64,000 nucleotides of DNA, taken from Pandoraea sputorum. Its GTDB lineage: Bacteria > Pseudomonadota > Gammaproteobacteria > Burkholderiales > Burkholderiaceae. The notes under the pieces were generated by a model that made no database searches, was not told the origin of the DNA, and saw only the letters and a list, made by a program, of their open reading frames with translations. Position numbers and translations under genes: made by a program. Every line of letters starts with the position of its first letter. Position 1 is the first letter of the stretch. Shown here piece by piece: positions 1-8,106 of this stretch. The DNA is taken from positions 3,534,001 through 3,598,000 of the forward strand of contig NZ_CP010431.2 in assembly GCF_000814845.2 (NCBI RefSeq), written 5' to 3'.

Positions 1-638
1 CCGGACTCGCCCGTCGCAATGGCCATACGGCGTGCGTCCGGCACGTCAAAACCCAGCGATACCATCGACGGCACCTCTCCAGCCCCATGCGACGGCTTCG
101 CTAACCGGTGCCAATCCGCCTTCCGGCCATGCGGTGCAAGGTCGACCGGACGCACCTGCTTCAGCCACGCGCGCGAGTATGGTGTGAAGACACTGTACGG
201 CTCACCCTGCGCCGTGAGAATCTCGCTCGTGTCGAAAATCACCTGGTCCTTGACCGTCTCGAAGGCGATGTCCAGAGCCTCCAGCGAGCGTGCGACCGAA
301 CGGTCCCGTTTGACAGCGTCCGGTTCGTAATCCCGCCCGGTAAAGACAGCCTGCACGCCGAGCGACTTCGCCAGTGCGGGAATCTCCTCGGTCGGGTCGC
401 CGTGCCGAACGATCAGCCCGCCCCCCATATCCGCCAACGTCTGCGCCAATTCGCTCACGCTGTCGTGGATGAACGCGACGCGCCGATCGTCTCGCGGCAA
501 TCCGCCGAGAATCGTCGTATCGAAGACGAACACGACGGACACTTCACCGCAGGTCGCAAGCGCCTGTGCCAGCGTCGCGTTGTCGGTACAGCGCAGATCG
601 CGCCGCAGCCATACCAGCCCTTTTTGAAATTCGCTCAT
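1..638 (-). CDS. phrB: Deoxyribodipyrimidine photolyase, N-terminal part (cut by window edge)
   Basis: The minus strand is open from an ATG at 638 to the window edge, giving 212 codons of a photolyase/cryptochrome. The N-terminus reads LVWLRRDLRCTDNATL, the family hallmark of the alpha/beta domain that binds the antenna chromophore. Further on are VVFVFDTTIL, RVAFIHDSV and YSVFTPYSRAW, all in the usual order. The C-terminal FAD and DNA-lesion domain lies beyond base 1. By family knowledge the enzyme reverses UV cyclobutane pyrimidine dimers with blue light. It is divergent from the lipoprotein gene at 730. The family call is firm; only the C-terminal half is unseen, so photolyase versus cryptochrome-like variant rests on the N-terminus. 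Confidence 0.92.
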   Translation of the reverse strand, partial: MSEFQKGLVWLRRDLRCTDNATLAQALATCGEVSVVFVFDTTILGGLPRDDRRVAFIHDSVSELAQTLADMGGGLIVRHGDPTEEIPALAKSLGVQAVFTGRDYEPDAVKRDRSVARSLEALDIAFETVKDQVIFDTSEILTAQGEPYSVFTPYSRAWLKQVRPVDLAPHGRKADWHRLAKPSHGAGEVPSMVSLGFDVPDARRMAIATGES

Positions 639-729
639 GTCTGATTGGCGCCGCAGGGACGCGCCGGATCTATCAAATCCCGTACCATAGCGAGATCGTG
701 GACTTTACGCCATCGGCCTCGATTACCTC

Positions 730-1194
730 ATGACTCGGAAGTTTCCGATTTTGGCTTTTCCCCGCCGCACATCCCCGGTGTTGTGTACCCTTGCCATGGT
801 CGCGATGCTCGCTGCTTGCGCCTCCCCCTCGGGCCCTCATGCGAACGCGAACACCTCGTCGGCACAACGCCCGGCGGCGGTCGATCCAGCCACGTTGCGC
901 GAGCGTCATCTGGCCGCTGCAGACGCGGCGGCGGATCAGTACCGCACCTGTTTGTACGGCCACGTCGCGCGCTACGTGAATCTCGTCCCTGACCCGATTC
1001 GGCTGGCCGACGAAGCCGCCACCGAATGCGCCCCGATTACGCAGCGATTCCATCGTGAACGTCAGGCGGCCATCGTGACGTACACCTCCCCTGCAGATGC
1101 CGCTCAGCAGGCCGACGCTGCGACGCTCTCCCTACAGGCTGACGGGTTGCGAGTGGCCCGTGCCCGGGCGACAGAGTTGCGCGCGCTTCAATGA
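730..1194 (+). CDS. Small putative lipoprotein, function unknown
   Basis: This 154-residue protein starts with a basic segment, then a hydrophobic stretch ending in the lipobox LAAC with Cys30, so it is probably a lipid-anchored envelope protein. The mature part is Ala-rich and helical, with two further cysteines in the segments RTCLYGHV and ATECAPI that could form a disulfide. I recognise no domain. It is divergent from phrB with a 91-bp gap. An intrinsic terminator on the same strand lies about 190 bases downstream, after a structured stretch. Codon use is GC-rich like its neighbours, which supports a real gene. Confidence 0.7.
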   Translation: MTRKFPILAFPRRTSPVLCTLAMVAMLAACASPSGPHANANTSSAQRPAAVDPATLRERHLAAADAAADQYRTCLYGHVARYVNLVPDPIRLADEAATECAPITQRFHRERQAAIVTYTSPADAAQQADAATLSLQADGLRVARARATELRALQ

Positions 1195-1266
1195 CGCGAC
1201 GCGCGCGGCTTCACGCTTCAAACACCTGGAAGAAAATTAGTGGCGGGAGCGGCCGTCGATTACGTA

Positions 1267-1405
1267 GTCACCCGAACGTGCTTTCCCTAATCGGGCAAGC
1301 CCCGATTGGCGAAAGATGGTCCGGTGACCAAAATGAAATCGCCCTCTTACGTCCTTTTGGGGGTACTGCGACAACGTCATTTGCCCGCTTCGGCGGGCAT
1401 TTTTC
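1267..1405 (+). ncRNA. Candidate structured RNA (sRNA or 3'-UTR element) ending in an intrinsic terminator
   Basis: No credible gene covers 1195-1486, but the plus strand folds strongly. CTTTC at 1281-1285 pairs with GAAAG at 1311-1315, continuing through ATCGGG 1290-1295 with CCCGAT 1301-1306 to give a near-continuous stem. GTCACC at 1267-1272 pairs with GGTGAC at 1323-1328 as an outer helix. A terminator follows at 1382-1405. I see no obvious promoter, so it may be the 3' end of the lipoprotein mRNA instead of an independent sRNA. No known RNA family was recognised. Confidence 0.3.
1382..1405 (+). terminator. Intrinsic terminator
   Basis: A 7-bp stem TGCCCGC/GCGGGCA with a TTCG tetraloop is followed by a run of T on the plus strand. 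On the minus strand no T-run follows, so it does not serve the gene ending at 1487. Confidence 0.8.
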
Positions 1406-1486
1406 TTCGGTATCCGCAGGAATTTGCCCATGACGTCGAGGGCGAGGAGGCAGCGATGTGTGTCTTCTGCATCAACTGCGTGGATG

Positions 1487-1996
1487 TCACTTGCCGTCGT
1501 GCCCATGCCGCGCCGACGCGTCCTCGTCCTGCGAGTCCTTCGCCGGTTCGTCGTGCCCAAGCCAGCGGTGCGCGAGCGATTCGATACGCCCGCCGATTGC
1601 CAGCACGATAAGTAGCAATACCATCGCGACAAGGGCGATATGCCAGCGGCCCAGCCCACAAATGATGCCAATGCCTGTGGTGCTCCACAGCGCCGCCGCC
1701 GTGGTGAAGCCGTGCACGGACGAACCGCGACTCGGCCGGATGATGCACCCGGCCCCAAGGAACCCGATCCCCGCCACAATGCCCTGCACAACCCGGCTCA
1801 CGGACGAGCCGTCATAAGGCAACGCCGTTCCCGGAAACGGTACGACGGCGAGCACGAACAGCGCGGATCCGAACGACACAATGGCGAGCGTTCGCAAACC
1901 GACCGACTTGTGGTGCAAATTGCGATTGAGCCCGACCAGTCCGCCGAGAATCAATGCCGCGGTGAGCCGCAATGTGACTTCGATGATCTCCGCCAT
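1487..1996 (-). CDS. MgtC/SapB family membrane protein
   Basis: This 169-residue protein has four or five predicted membrane helices. It carries MgtC family signatures: GGLVGLNRN near the N-terminus, GLRTLAIVSFGSALF, and GIVAGIGFLGAGCIIR around residues 70-87. The tail is short, charged and His/Asp-rich, and the protein lacks the C-terminal ACT-like domain of Salmonella MgtC. By family knowledge such proteins support growth in low magnesium and in macrophages, partly by restraining the F-type ATP synthase; many short members are uncharacterised. The gene lies 25 bp downstream of dinB on the same strand, so it may be read from the SOS promoter. No Mg-sensing leader is visible. Confidence 0.88.
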   Translation of the reverse strand: MAEIIEVTLRLTAALILGGLVGLNRNLHHKSVGLRTLAIVSFGSALFVLAVVPFPGTALPYDGSSVSRVVQGIVAGIGFLGAGCIIRPSRGSSVHGFTTAAALWSTTGIGIICGLGRWHIALVAMVLLLIVLAIGGRIESLAHRWLGHDEPAKDSQDEDASARHGHDGK

Positions 1997-2021
1997 CCCT
2001 CACCTCGCTCGTCTAAGCGAT

Positions 2022-3152
2022 CTAAGCCTCCGATGGCGCATTATCACCTGATGCAGGCGTTGTGAGCGACGCCCCGTCGTCCCAGTCGTCAAACAGGCGC
2101 AACTGACGCGTCGCCTGCGCTTCGAGCAAACGCACCCCGACCCCCATCAATCGCACCGCACGCCGCTTGCGTCCAACGGCTTCTGCCAGCAGCTCACGGC
2201 ATTGCGCCGGATCGACGCCCAATGCGCCTGCCTCGGCCGTCGTCCGTGAGAAATCGGCAAATCGAATCTTCACGAAGACCTTCGCGATCGCCAACGGCTC
2301 GCTGCGGCGCGCGCGTCCGATTCGCTCGGACAACTGATGAAGCAGCGGCTCCAGTGCCGTTTCGCATTCCGCCAACGTGCGCAGGTCGCGCGTGTAAGTC
2401 GTCTCGACGCTGATCGATTTTCGCTCGCGATCCGGGCTGACCTCCCGGGTGTCGATACCGCGGCAGCGCTCGAACAGCCGCTGCCCGAACACGCCGAAAC
2501 GCTCGGTCAGATCGGCCATCGTGTGGCTGCGCAGATCACCGCAGGAATCGACGCCCAGCGCCCTCAACTTTTCCGCCGTTACCTTGCCCACGCCAAACAA
2601 ACGCTCGACCGGCAGTACGGCGACAAAGGCATCGACCTCGGCGGGCTTCACGACGAACATGCCGTCAGGTTTACGCCAGTCGCTGGCGATTTTGGCAATG
2701 AACTTGTTGGGCGCGACACCAGCCGACACGGTCAACCCAACTTCATCTGCGATACGCGCACGGATCTCGCGCGCAATCAAGGTGGCCGAGCCCCCGCAGT
2801 GTTCACTGTCGGTTACGTCGAGATACGCCTCGTCGAGCGACAACGGCTCGACCAGATCCGTGTAATCGCGATAGATCGCCATGATCCGCTTCGACGCTTC
2901 CTGATACCGATGCATCGACGGCGGGATGATACGCAAGTCGGGACACAGTTTCACGGCCTGCGCGGACGGCATGGCCGAGCGCACCCCAAAGGCACGCGCT
3001 TCGTAATTGCACGTTGCCACCACACCCCGCTGATCCGGCTGGCCGCCGACGGCAAGCGGTATCCCGCGCAACGACGGGTCGTCCCGCATCTCGACGGAGG
3101 CGTAGAAACAGTCTGCATCGCAGTGGATGATCTTGCGCTGAGAGGAGGTCAT
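2022..3152 (-). CDS. dinB: DNA polymerase IV (Y-family, SOS translesion polymerase)
   Basis: At 376 residues it has the full Y-family set. HCDADCFYASVE at residues 10-21 carries a catalytic Asp and the steric gate, and SLDEAYLDVT carries the catalytic Asp-Glu pair. The fingers include GVAPNKFIAKIASDWRKPDG, followed by the helix-hairpin-helix FGVGKVTAEKLRALG. Near the C-terminus QLRLF is a beta-clamp binding motif. An in-frame ATG at 3188 exists, but that start would place the LexA box at 3170-3185 inside the coding region. The ATG at 3152 puts the box 17 bp upstream and begins MTSSQRKIIH, as in homologues. It copies past damaged bases with low fidelity under SOS induction. Confidence 0.95.
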   Translation of the reverse strand: MTSSQRKIIHCDADCFYASVEMRDDPSLRGIPLAVGGQPDQRGVVATCNYEARAFGVRSAMPSAQAVKLCPDLRIIPPSMHRYQEASKRIMAIYRDYTDLVEPLSLDEAYLDVTDSEHCGGSATLIAREIRARIADEVGLTVSAGVAPNKFIAKIASDWRKPDGMFVVKPAEVDAFVAVLPVERLFGVGKVTAEKLRALGVDSCGDLRSHTMADLTERFGVFGQRLFERCRGIDTREVSPDRERKSISVETTYTRDLRTLAECETALEPLLHQLSERIGRARRSEPLAIAKVFVKIRFADFSRTTAEAGALGVDPAQCRELLAEAVGRKRRAVRLMGVGVRLLEAQATRQLRLFDDWDDGASLTTPASGDNAPSEA

Positions 3153-3169
3153 GGTGGCGGGCGAAAACA

Positions 3170-3185
3170 CTGTGCAAATATACAG
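3170..3185 (-). promoter_or_regulatory. LexA (SOS) box of dinB
   Basis: CTGTGCAAATATACAG fits CTGT-N8-ACAG exactly. It lies 17 bp before the chosen dinB start and fixes that start. Confidence 0.88.
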
Positions 3186-3226
3186 CATTTGCGCATTTTT
3201 CGCGCTCTAACCGTCACACGACCGCA

Positions 3227-3850
3227 TCAACGCACCGGCAAAAACTGGAGGAACTGCGCCCCCAGCAAGTTCTGCACGTAGCCGATCCCTGCCCGCCGAT
3301 ACTTCTCGTCCAGCATCTCGGCCAACAGATCCAGTCGTCCGATGATCTTGCCGAACTCTCGTTCGAAGCTCACGTTACGCACGTCAGCCATTTCATTGGC
3401 CAGCAGCAACGGCTTGCCTGCCATGTCCCGGCGACTCGCCAGCAGCCACGCGGCGATCTCCACGTTCCGCGCAGCGTTGTAGATACGCTGCGCGTCGAGT
3501 CCGTCGCTCAGATAGAACACTGTCGTGCCGCCGTGCGCCGTGATGATCGTGTCCGAGAGGCTAAAGACGAAGGCAGCAACACGGTCGCCGGTGAATGTCG
3601 GATCCAGCGACGACGACAGGGCGCGCACATCGCGCAAGTCTTTCAGATCGGCGAGCGTGCGATGCCCCTCAATCGCAGCACGCAACTGCGCCATGGCTTC
3701 GGTTTGCGTGGCCGCGCCACCCTTGCGCCACTCCCGGGGATTGCGCTTATAGAGCTTGTCGGCCAGGAGATACAAGCTCTCCAGATTCGCCCGCATGCCC
3801 AGCGTCGCCATGCGATTGATATCCGTTTGCGCGAGATCCGCCGTCGTCAT
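3227..3850 (-). CDS. Conserved hypothetical protein, probable body of a frameshifted lipoprotein
   Basis: The frame 3227-3850 encodes about 207 residues starting MTTADLAQTDINRMATL. It is soluble and helical, with the recognisable segments LYKRNPREWR, LSDTIITAHGG and NVEIAAWLLASRR. I do not know its function. Its ATG overlaps the TGA of the upstream lipoprotein leader (ATGA, 3847-3850), which could mean translational coupling. Read without a start, the same frame continues upstream as KVRSTSMTTADL. Inserting one base into the GAAAGG run at about 3865-3871 would join it to the leader as a single lipoprotein. I favour that reading: a real or sequencing frameshift in one gene. Confidence 0.6.
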   Translation of the reverse strand: MTTADLAQTDINRMATLGMRANLESLYLLADKLYKRNPREWRKGGAATQTEAMAQLRAAIEGHRTLADLKDLRDVRALSSSLDPTFTGDRVAAFVFSLSDTIITAHGGTTVFYLSDGLDAQRIYNAARNVEIAAWLLASRRDMAGKPLLLANEMADVRNVSFEREFGKIIGRLDLLAEMLDEKYRRAGIGYVQNLLGAQFLQFLPVR

Positions 3851-4026
3851 CGACGTCGAGCGGACCTTTCCGTGGTCCACGGGGCGTCTTGATACGACAC
3901 GCATCCGGTAAGGATCGCGATCGTCGGCACGGCACAAAGCGCGGCAGCAGCCGCGAGCCGTCGTCGCACGAGTGGGCGACTCTGAGTCAGTGGTTGGGGC
4001 AAGTCGAACCGTCGGGTCATGGGCAT
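3847..4026 (-). CDS. Lipoprotein leader peptide, N-terminal part of the split gene
   Basis: From ATG 4026 or 4020 the frame encodes 59 or 57 residues: a basic start, a hydrophobic Ala/Leu core and the lipobox LTGC (Cys40 counted from ATG 4020). VSYQDAPWT follows, then a short Arg-rich end at TGA 3847. A lipidated protein with only 17 mature residues is possible but unusual. The abrupt Arg-rich tail and the ATGA overlap with the next frame suggest it is the signal region of the 3227-3850 product, separated by a one-base deletion. It lies 127 bp downstream of the CoA-transferase gene and may be transcribed separately. Confidence 0.5.
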   Translation of the reverse strand: MPMTRRFDLPQPLTQSRPLVRRRLAAAAALCAVPTIAILTGCVSYQDAPWTTERSARRR

Positions 4027-4153
4027 GTCGTAATCGATCAGCAACGACTCTACGCGATGGGCCTCCGGACTTCGCGTCTCCCGACGTCGAAAAATTGTGA
4101 CATTCGGTAACGTGCTCGCAGTCGGCGAGTCATTCGCCTCGCGGCAATCGACG

Positions 4154-5272
4154 TCATGGAAGCAGCGCCCCGCGCAATTGCGCAAACAGCGGGTGCATCA
4201 TCGCCTCCTCCAACCGGAGTACCGGTGTCACGCAGCAATCGGCATCGGCGAAACGCGCGACCCAGTCAGCTTGCGTAGCGCCCGCAAACACCGCCATCAG
4301 TTCAGCACGCAACGCGAGCGCATCATCTCCGCCGACCTCCTGTCCAAGCGCCCAGTGCCGCGCCTTCCAGTCGTCTCGGCCAAGCACATCGCACAGCGAC
4401 TCCCAGAACTTCAGCTCGAGCGCACCGACCGCCATGTATCGGCCGTCCTTCGTGCGATAGACCTGATAGCAGGGCACGCCGCCGTTAAGGAGATCCTTTC
4501 CGGCCCGCGACACGTGCCCCTGACGATGCATCGCTACCGCCGGCACAATGTTCGAGCGGAACACCTCGTGCGTCATCGAAATGTCCAGCCAGCGCCCGCG
4601 CCCGGTGCGTTGCGCCGCGACCAGCGCAGCCAGCACCTCCTGAACCGCAGCCTGGGCGCCGCCGTACAGATCGCCGATCTGAAAGTTGGGAACGATGGGG
4701 GCGTCCCCCGCATCGCAAAGCTGATCGAGTACGCCCGCGTACCCGATGTAGTTGATGTCGTGCCCGGCCGCTTGCGCCATCAACCCTTGCTGGCCGTAAC
4801 CGGAAATCGACGCCATTACCAACGATGGCCGCACACTTGCCAGCACCTCATATCCGAACCCCAGACGCGCCATCACACCCGGGCGAAACCCCTCAAGCAG
4901 TACATCGGCATGAGCAACGTGTTCGAGGAAGGCCTTCCGATCCGCGTCGCTTTTGAGATCGAGGCGGTCGACCGTCTTACCGCGATTGAGTAGTCGCCAG
5001 AAAGCGCTGGGGGGCGATTCGTCATCGCCCAGCATCATTTCCCGGGCGTAGTCGCCGGCGCCCTTGTCTTCGATCTTGATGACGCGCGCTCCCATTTCCG
5101 CAAGACGCAACCCGGCAAGCGGGCCGGGCAGAAGACGCGTGAGATCGAGCACCGTCACGCCCGATAACGGCTTATCAGGCTGCTGGGACTGCGACGACAG
5201 TGGCGACGAGGAAGACGAAGCAGACAATACAGACGTTTCGCGTGAGTGGGCAGCGTCGAGCGGTTCAGTCAT
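4154..5272 (-). CDS. Class III CoA-transferase / alpha-methylacyl-CoA racemase-like protein
   Basis: This 372-residue CaiB/BaiF-fold protein was given the start MTEPLDAAHS at 5272; upstream in-frame codons look non-coding. It has a Ser-rich extension of about 36 residues, then LDLTRLLPGPLAG, the nucleotide-CoA pocket motif. GHDINY (His171) and PNFQIGDLYGG (Asp201) match the His/Asp acid-base pair of alpha-methylacyl-CoA racemases, whereas the neighbour at 5377 looks like a plain CoA-transferase. It may epimerise or transfer CoA to a branched acid. It is the last gene of the 4-11 kb cluster, 104 bp after its neighbour. The substrate cannot be read from sequence. Confidence 0.85.
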   Translation of the reverse strand: MTEPLDAAHSRETSVLSASSSSSPLSSQSQQPDKPLSGVTVLDLTRLLPGPLAGLRLAEMGARVIKIEDKGAGDYAREMMLGDDESPPSAFWRLLNRGKTVDRLDLKSDADRKAFLEHVAHADVLLEGFRPGVMARLGFGYEVLASVRPSLVMASISGYGQQGLMAQAAGHDINYIGYAGVLDQLCDAGDAPIVPNFQIGDLYGGAQAAVQEVLAALVAAQRTGRGRWLDISMTHEVFRSNIVPAVAMHRQGHVSRAGKDLLNGGVPCYQVYRTKDGRYMAVGALELKFWESLCDVLGRDDWKARHWALGQEVGGDDALALRAELMAVFAGATQADWVARFADADCCVTPVLRLEEAMMHPLFAQLRGALLP

Positions 5273-5376
5273 GACAGTCCGGGTAGCGTGTTGGCGGTAG
5301 ACGTCCATACCGTACCGCGCCCCGACCGGTGCCCGCAAGCAGACAACACGCCGAACTCTTTCGGAAAACGCTTATT

Positions 5377-6669
5377 TCAGCGCGTTCCGCGTCGACTTGC
5401 GCTGTCCTTCCAAAAAACGGGACCGGCGGTTTCGCCCGCGCCGGATGCATCGTCCGGCGTCGATCCGTCCTCCGGTCCCGCCACCACCCCCTCGTTCAAC
5501 AGGCGTTCGATCTGGTTATCGGGATACCCCAGATCTCTCAGAATTTCGCTTGTGTGCTCACCCGCCATCGGCAACGCGCGACGCGCGGGCAATCGTTGCC
5601 CCGCCATCGTAATCGGTAGCAACGGCACTTTCGTTTGCTCACCCGTTTCCGTCGTCAGGTCGCCCAGGCCGCCGCTAGCGAGCAAATGCGGGTCATCGAA
5701 CAACGCGGCAGGCTGCACGATCGGTGCAAAAGGCAAACCATGACGCTCGAACGCCGCCGCAAGATAGCTGGCGTCAAAACCCTGCATCATTTCGCGCAAC
5801 AACGGGAGCAACCAGTCGCGAGCCCTCACGCGGTCATTGTTAGTGGAAAGTCGCGGGTCTTCCGTCAGATCGTGACGGCCAAACACGTCGCAGAAAATGC
5901 GCCACTGCGTATCGCTGACGACGGCGAGGAAAATCTGCACGCCGTCGCGCGCGGTAAAGACATCGTAAATACCCCAAGCGGACACACGCGCGGGCATCGG
6001 ATCGGGCGCTACACCGGTCACTGCATACTGTTGCATGTGCTGCGCCGCGAGCAGTACGCAATTCTCGAAGAGCGCGCCCTGTACTTCCTGCCCGCGTCCC
6101 GTGGTCTTTCGCTCGTAGAGTGCGGCCAACGCAGCAAGCGCACCGAACACACCGCCCATGATGTCATTGACCGATGTCCCGGCACGCAACGGTTGGCCTG
6201 GAGGTCCCGTCATGTACGCAAGTCCCGCCATCATCTGCACGACCTCGTCCAACGCAGTGCGCGTAGCGTATGGCCCCGGCAGAAAACCCTTCAGCGAGAC
6301 GTACACCAGCGCCGGATTCAGCCGTGACAACGTGGCGTAATCCAGTCCGATTTGCCTCATCCGCCCGGGCTTGAAATTCTCCGTCACCACATCCGACGTG
6401 CTGATGAGCCGCAGTATCAACTCTCGGCCTTCGGGTCGCGTGACATCCACGACCAGACTCCGCTTGTTGCGATTGAAGGCACGGAAAAAGCCAGCGCCAG
6501 TGCCCAGCAGATGACGCGTGGCGTCGCCACCGATCGGCTCGACTTTGATGACATCGGCCCCGAGGTCGCCCAGCACCATGCCGCATGCCGGCCCCATGAC
6601 CATGTGTGAGAATTCCACGACACGAATGCCTTGTAACGGCATCGGTGCCGCAGAAGTGACATCCGGCAT
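5377..6669 (-). CDS. Class III (CaiB/BaiF) CoA-transferase
   Basis: This 430-residue protein begins with PLQGIRVVEFSHMVMGP and GDLGADVIKVEP, followed by FRAFNRNKRSLVVDV, all typical of formyl-CoA/succinyl-CoA-dependent transferases. The segment GTSVNDIMGG carries the Asp that forms the acyl anhydride intermediate in this family. The last 35 or so residues are a low-complexity Gly/Asp/Ser tail beyond the conserved fold. It starts 3 bp after the dehydratase large subunit, so translation is probably coupled. By inference it activates the organic acid handled by the dehydratase as a CoA thioester; the acid itself is unknown. Confidence 0.87.
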   Translation of the reverse strand: MPDVTSAAPMPLQGIRVVEFSHMVMGPACGMVLGDLGADVIKVEPIGGDATRHLLGTGAGFFRAFNRNKRSLVVDVTRPEGRELILRLISTSDVVTENFKPGRMRQIGLDYATLSRLNPALVYVSLKGFLPGPYATRTALDEVVQMMAGLAYMTGPPGQPLRAGTSVNDIMGGVFGALAALAALYERKTTGRGQEVQGALFENCVLLAAQHMQQYAVTGVAPDPMPARVSAWGIYDVFTARDGVQIFLAVVSDTQWRIFCDVFGRHDLTEDPRLSTNNDRVRARDWLLPLLREMMQGFDASYLAAAFERHGLPFAPIVQPAALFDDPHLLASGGLGDLTTETGEQTKVPLLPITMAGQRLPARRALPMAGEHTSEILRDLGYPDNQIERLLNEGVVAGPEDGSTPDDASGAGETAGPVFWKDSASRRGTR

Positions 6670-6672
6670 CTG

Positions 6673-8106
6673 CTACCCTCCCCTGCCCGCGTGCGACGCC
6701 CCACCGCCCCCTCGCCCCGGCGCTGCAAGCGCTGCAGGGTGAGAGACCGGATGAGACGCAAATCCATCGCGCTGTAATTGATCGAAACCCACGATATAAC
6801 CCGCCAAAGCGCTCGCGGCCACGGTGGCCGGGCTGCCGAGCCACATCTGCCCAGGCCCCGAACGCCCGGGGAAATTGCGATTCTGGGCGCTGATGACCAC
6901 CTCCTCGGACGTTGTGGAGACGCCCGGTCCGGCATTGACGCACGCACCGCATCCGGGCGAGAGCATCGTCACACCTGCTGCCTTGAAAACGTCCGCATAC
7001 CCCTGCGCCTCGCACCATGCGCGCACGTCTTCACTGCCGTATTGCAGGTAGAAGCGCACGCCGTCTGCGACGCGATGCCCTTGCTTCAATCCCCAGGCAA
7101 GGACGTCATGACAGGCCCGCAGATCGTCGCGCTTGCTGCCGGTGCACGACCCGCCGTAAGCGATATCGATGGCGACCTCTGCCGACAAATCGGCCAGCGC
7201 AATGCCGTTGCCCGGATCTCCGGGACTCGCCACCATCGCGCCCAGCGACGCGCAATCGATCTCGATGACATGGGCGTACGACGCTTGCGGATCGCTTTCC
7301 ATCCATGCGTCAAGCGTGAAGTCGATGCCGCGCCGCTCACGCAGGTAGCGGACAGTCTCTGCGTCTGGCACCACCAGTCCGGTGAGCCCGCCGATTTCGG
7401 CCACCATGTTGGTGAGCGTCGCGCGCTCGTCGGTCGACAGGTGCGCAACGGCTTCGCCTGCGAACTCAATGATCTGCCCGATGGCACGTCCGTCCCGAAT
7501 ATAGGGAAGATGAAGCAGGTGCAACGCCAGATCTTTCGCGCCGACACCCGCAGGCAAGCGCGAGCGCAGATGGACAAGGCAAGTACCGGGCACAGCGAGT
7601 CGTGCGTCCCCGGTGAGCCATGCATTGGCCATTTCGGTCGCACCGACGCCGAAGGCGAACGCACCGATGGCACCACAATGTGGCGTGTGAGAATCGGTGC
7701 CAACAATCACCTGCCCCGGCAACGCATAGCGCTCGAGCATCAATGCATGGCAGATGCCCTCAGAACCGCCGGCTGCGGCGCGTCCGTGCAGACGCAGCCC
7801 ATGCTGGGCGCAAAACTCGCGCTGTACCGTGCCAAGACGTTGTGCTGCGTCCACGATCTGCGGGGGCCGACTGCCATCGGCGGAGACGGCATCGAGATGC
7901 GTCAGATGGTCTTCAAAGCACAGCACCGACGCGACGTCGCGTAGCGCAGGTATCTCGTCGCCATAGGCGTGGCGCAGGAAACTCACGGCCATTGGCGTCA
8001 CGTACTCATGAGAGAAGCGCCAGTCTGCGGGGACGAACACTGCATCTCCCGCCCTTACCCGCGGGACGCCCAGCGCTCGCGCAATGATCGATTCTCCGTA
8101 AGTCAT
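6673..8106 (-). CDS. LeuC/homoaconitase-like dehydratase, large subunit
   Basis: At 477 residues this is an aconitase-superfamily large subunit. It shows VGTDSHTPHCGAIGAFAFGVGATE at about 136-157 (quoted in two overlapping halves: VGTDSHTPHCGAIG and AFAFGVGATE), and the three cysteines for the 4Fe-4S cluster: Cys321 in GGSCTGSKRDD, and Cys386 and Cys389 in SPGCGACVNAG. PGRSGPGQMWLGSPATVAASA near the end is the standard closing motif (residues about 413-433). A Gly/Ala-rich tail of about 25 residues follows. It overlaps the small-subunit gene by ATGA. It lacks leuA/leuB neighbours and sits with two CoA-transferases, so it is probably not leucine biosynthesis; a citramalate, 2-methylmalate or dimethylmalate type dehydratase is more likely. 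Confidence 0.85.
   Translation of the reverse strand: MTYGESIIARALGVPRVRAGDAVFVPADWRFSHEYVTPMAVSFLRHAYGDEIPALRDVASVLCFEDHLTHLDAVSADGSRPPQIVDAAQRLGTVQREFCAQHGLRLHGRAAAGGSEGICHALMLERYALPGQVIVGTDSHTPHCGAIGAFAFGVGATEMANAWLTGDARLAVPGTCLVHLRSRLPAGVGAKDLALHLLHLPYIRDGRAIGQIIEFAGEAVAHLSTDERATLTNMVAEIGGLTGLVVPDAETVRYLRERRGIDFTLDAWMESDPQASYAHVIEIDCASLGAMVASPGDPGNGIALADLSAEVAIDIAYGGSCTGSKRDDLRACHDVLAWGLKQGHRVADGVRFYLQYGSEDVRAWCEAQGYADVFKAAGVTMLSPGCGACVNAGPGVSTTSEEVVISAQNRNFPGRSGPGQMWLGSPATVAASALAGYIVGFDQLQRDGFASHPVSHPAALAAPGRGGGGASHAGRGG

Noticed and set aside
1191..1433. 80-codon plus-strand ORF
   Set aside because: It runs through the intrinsic terminator at 1382-1405 and has no protein-like features.
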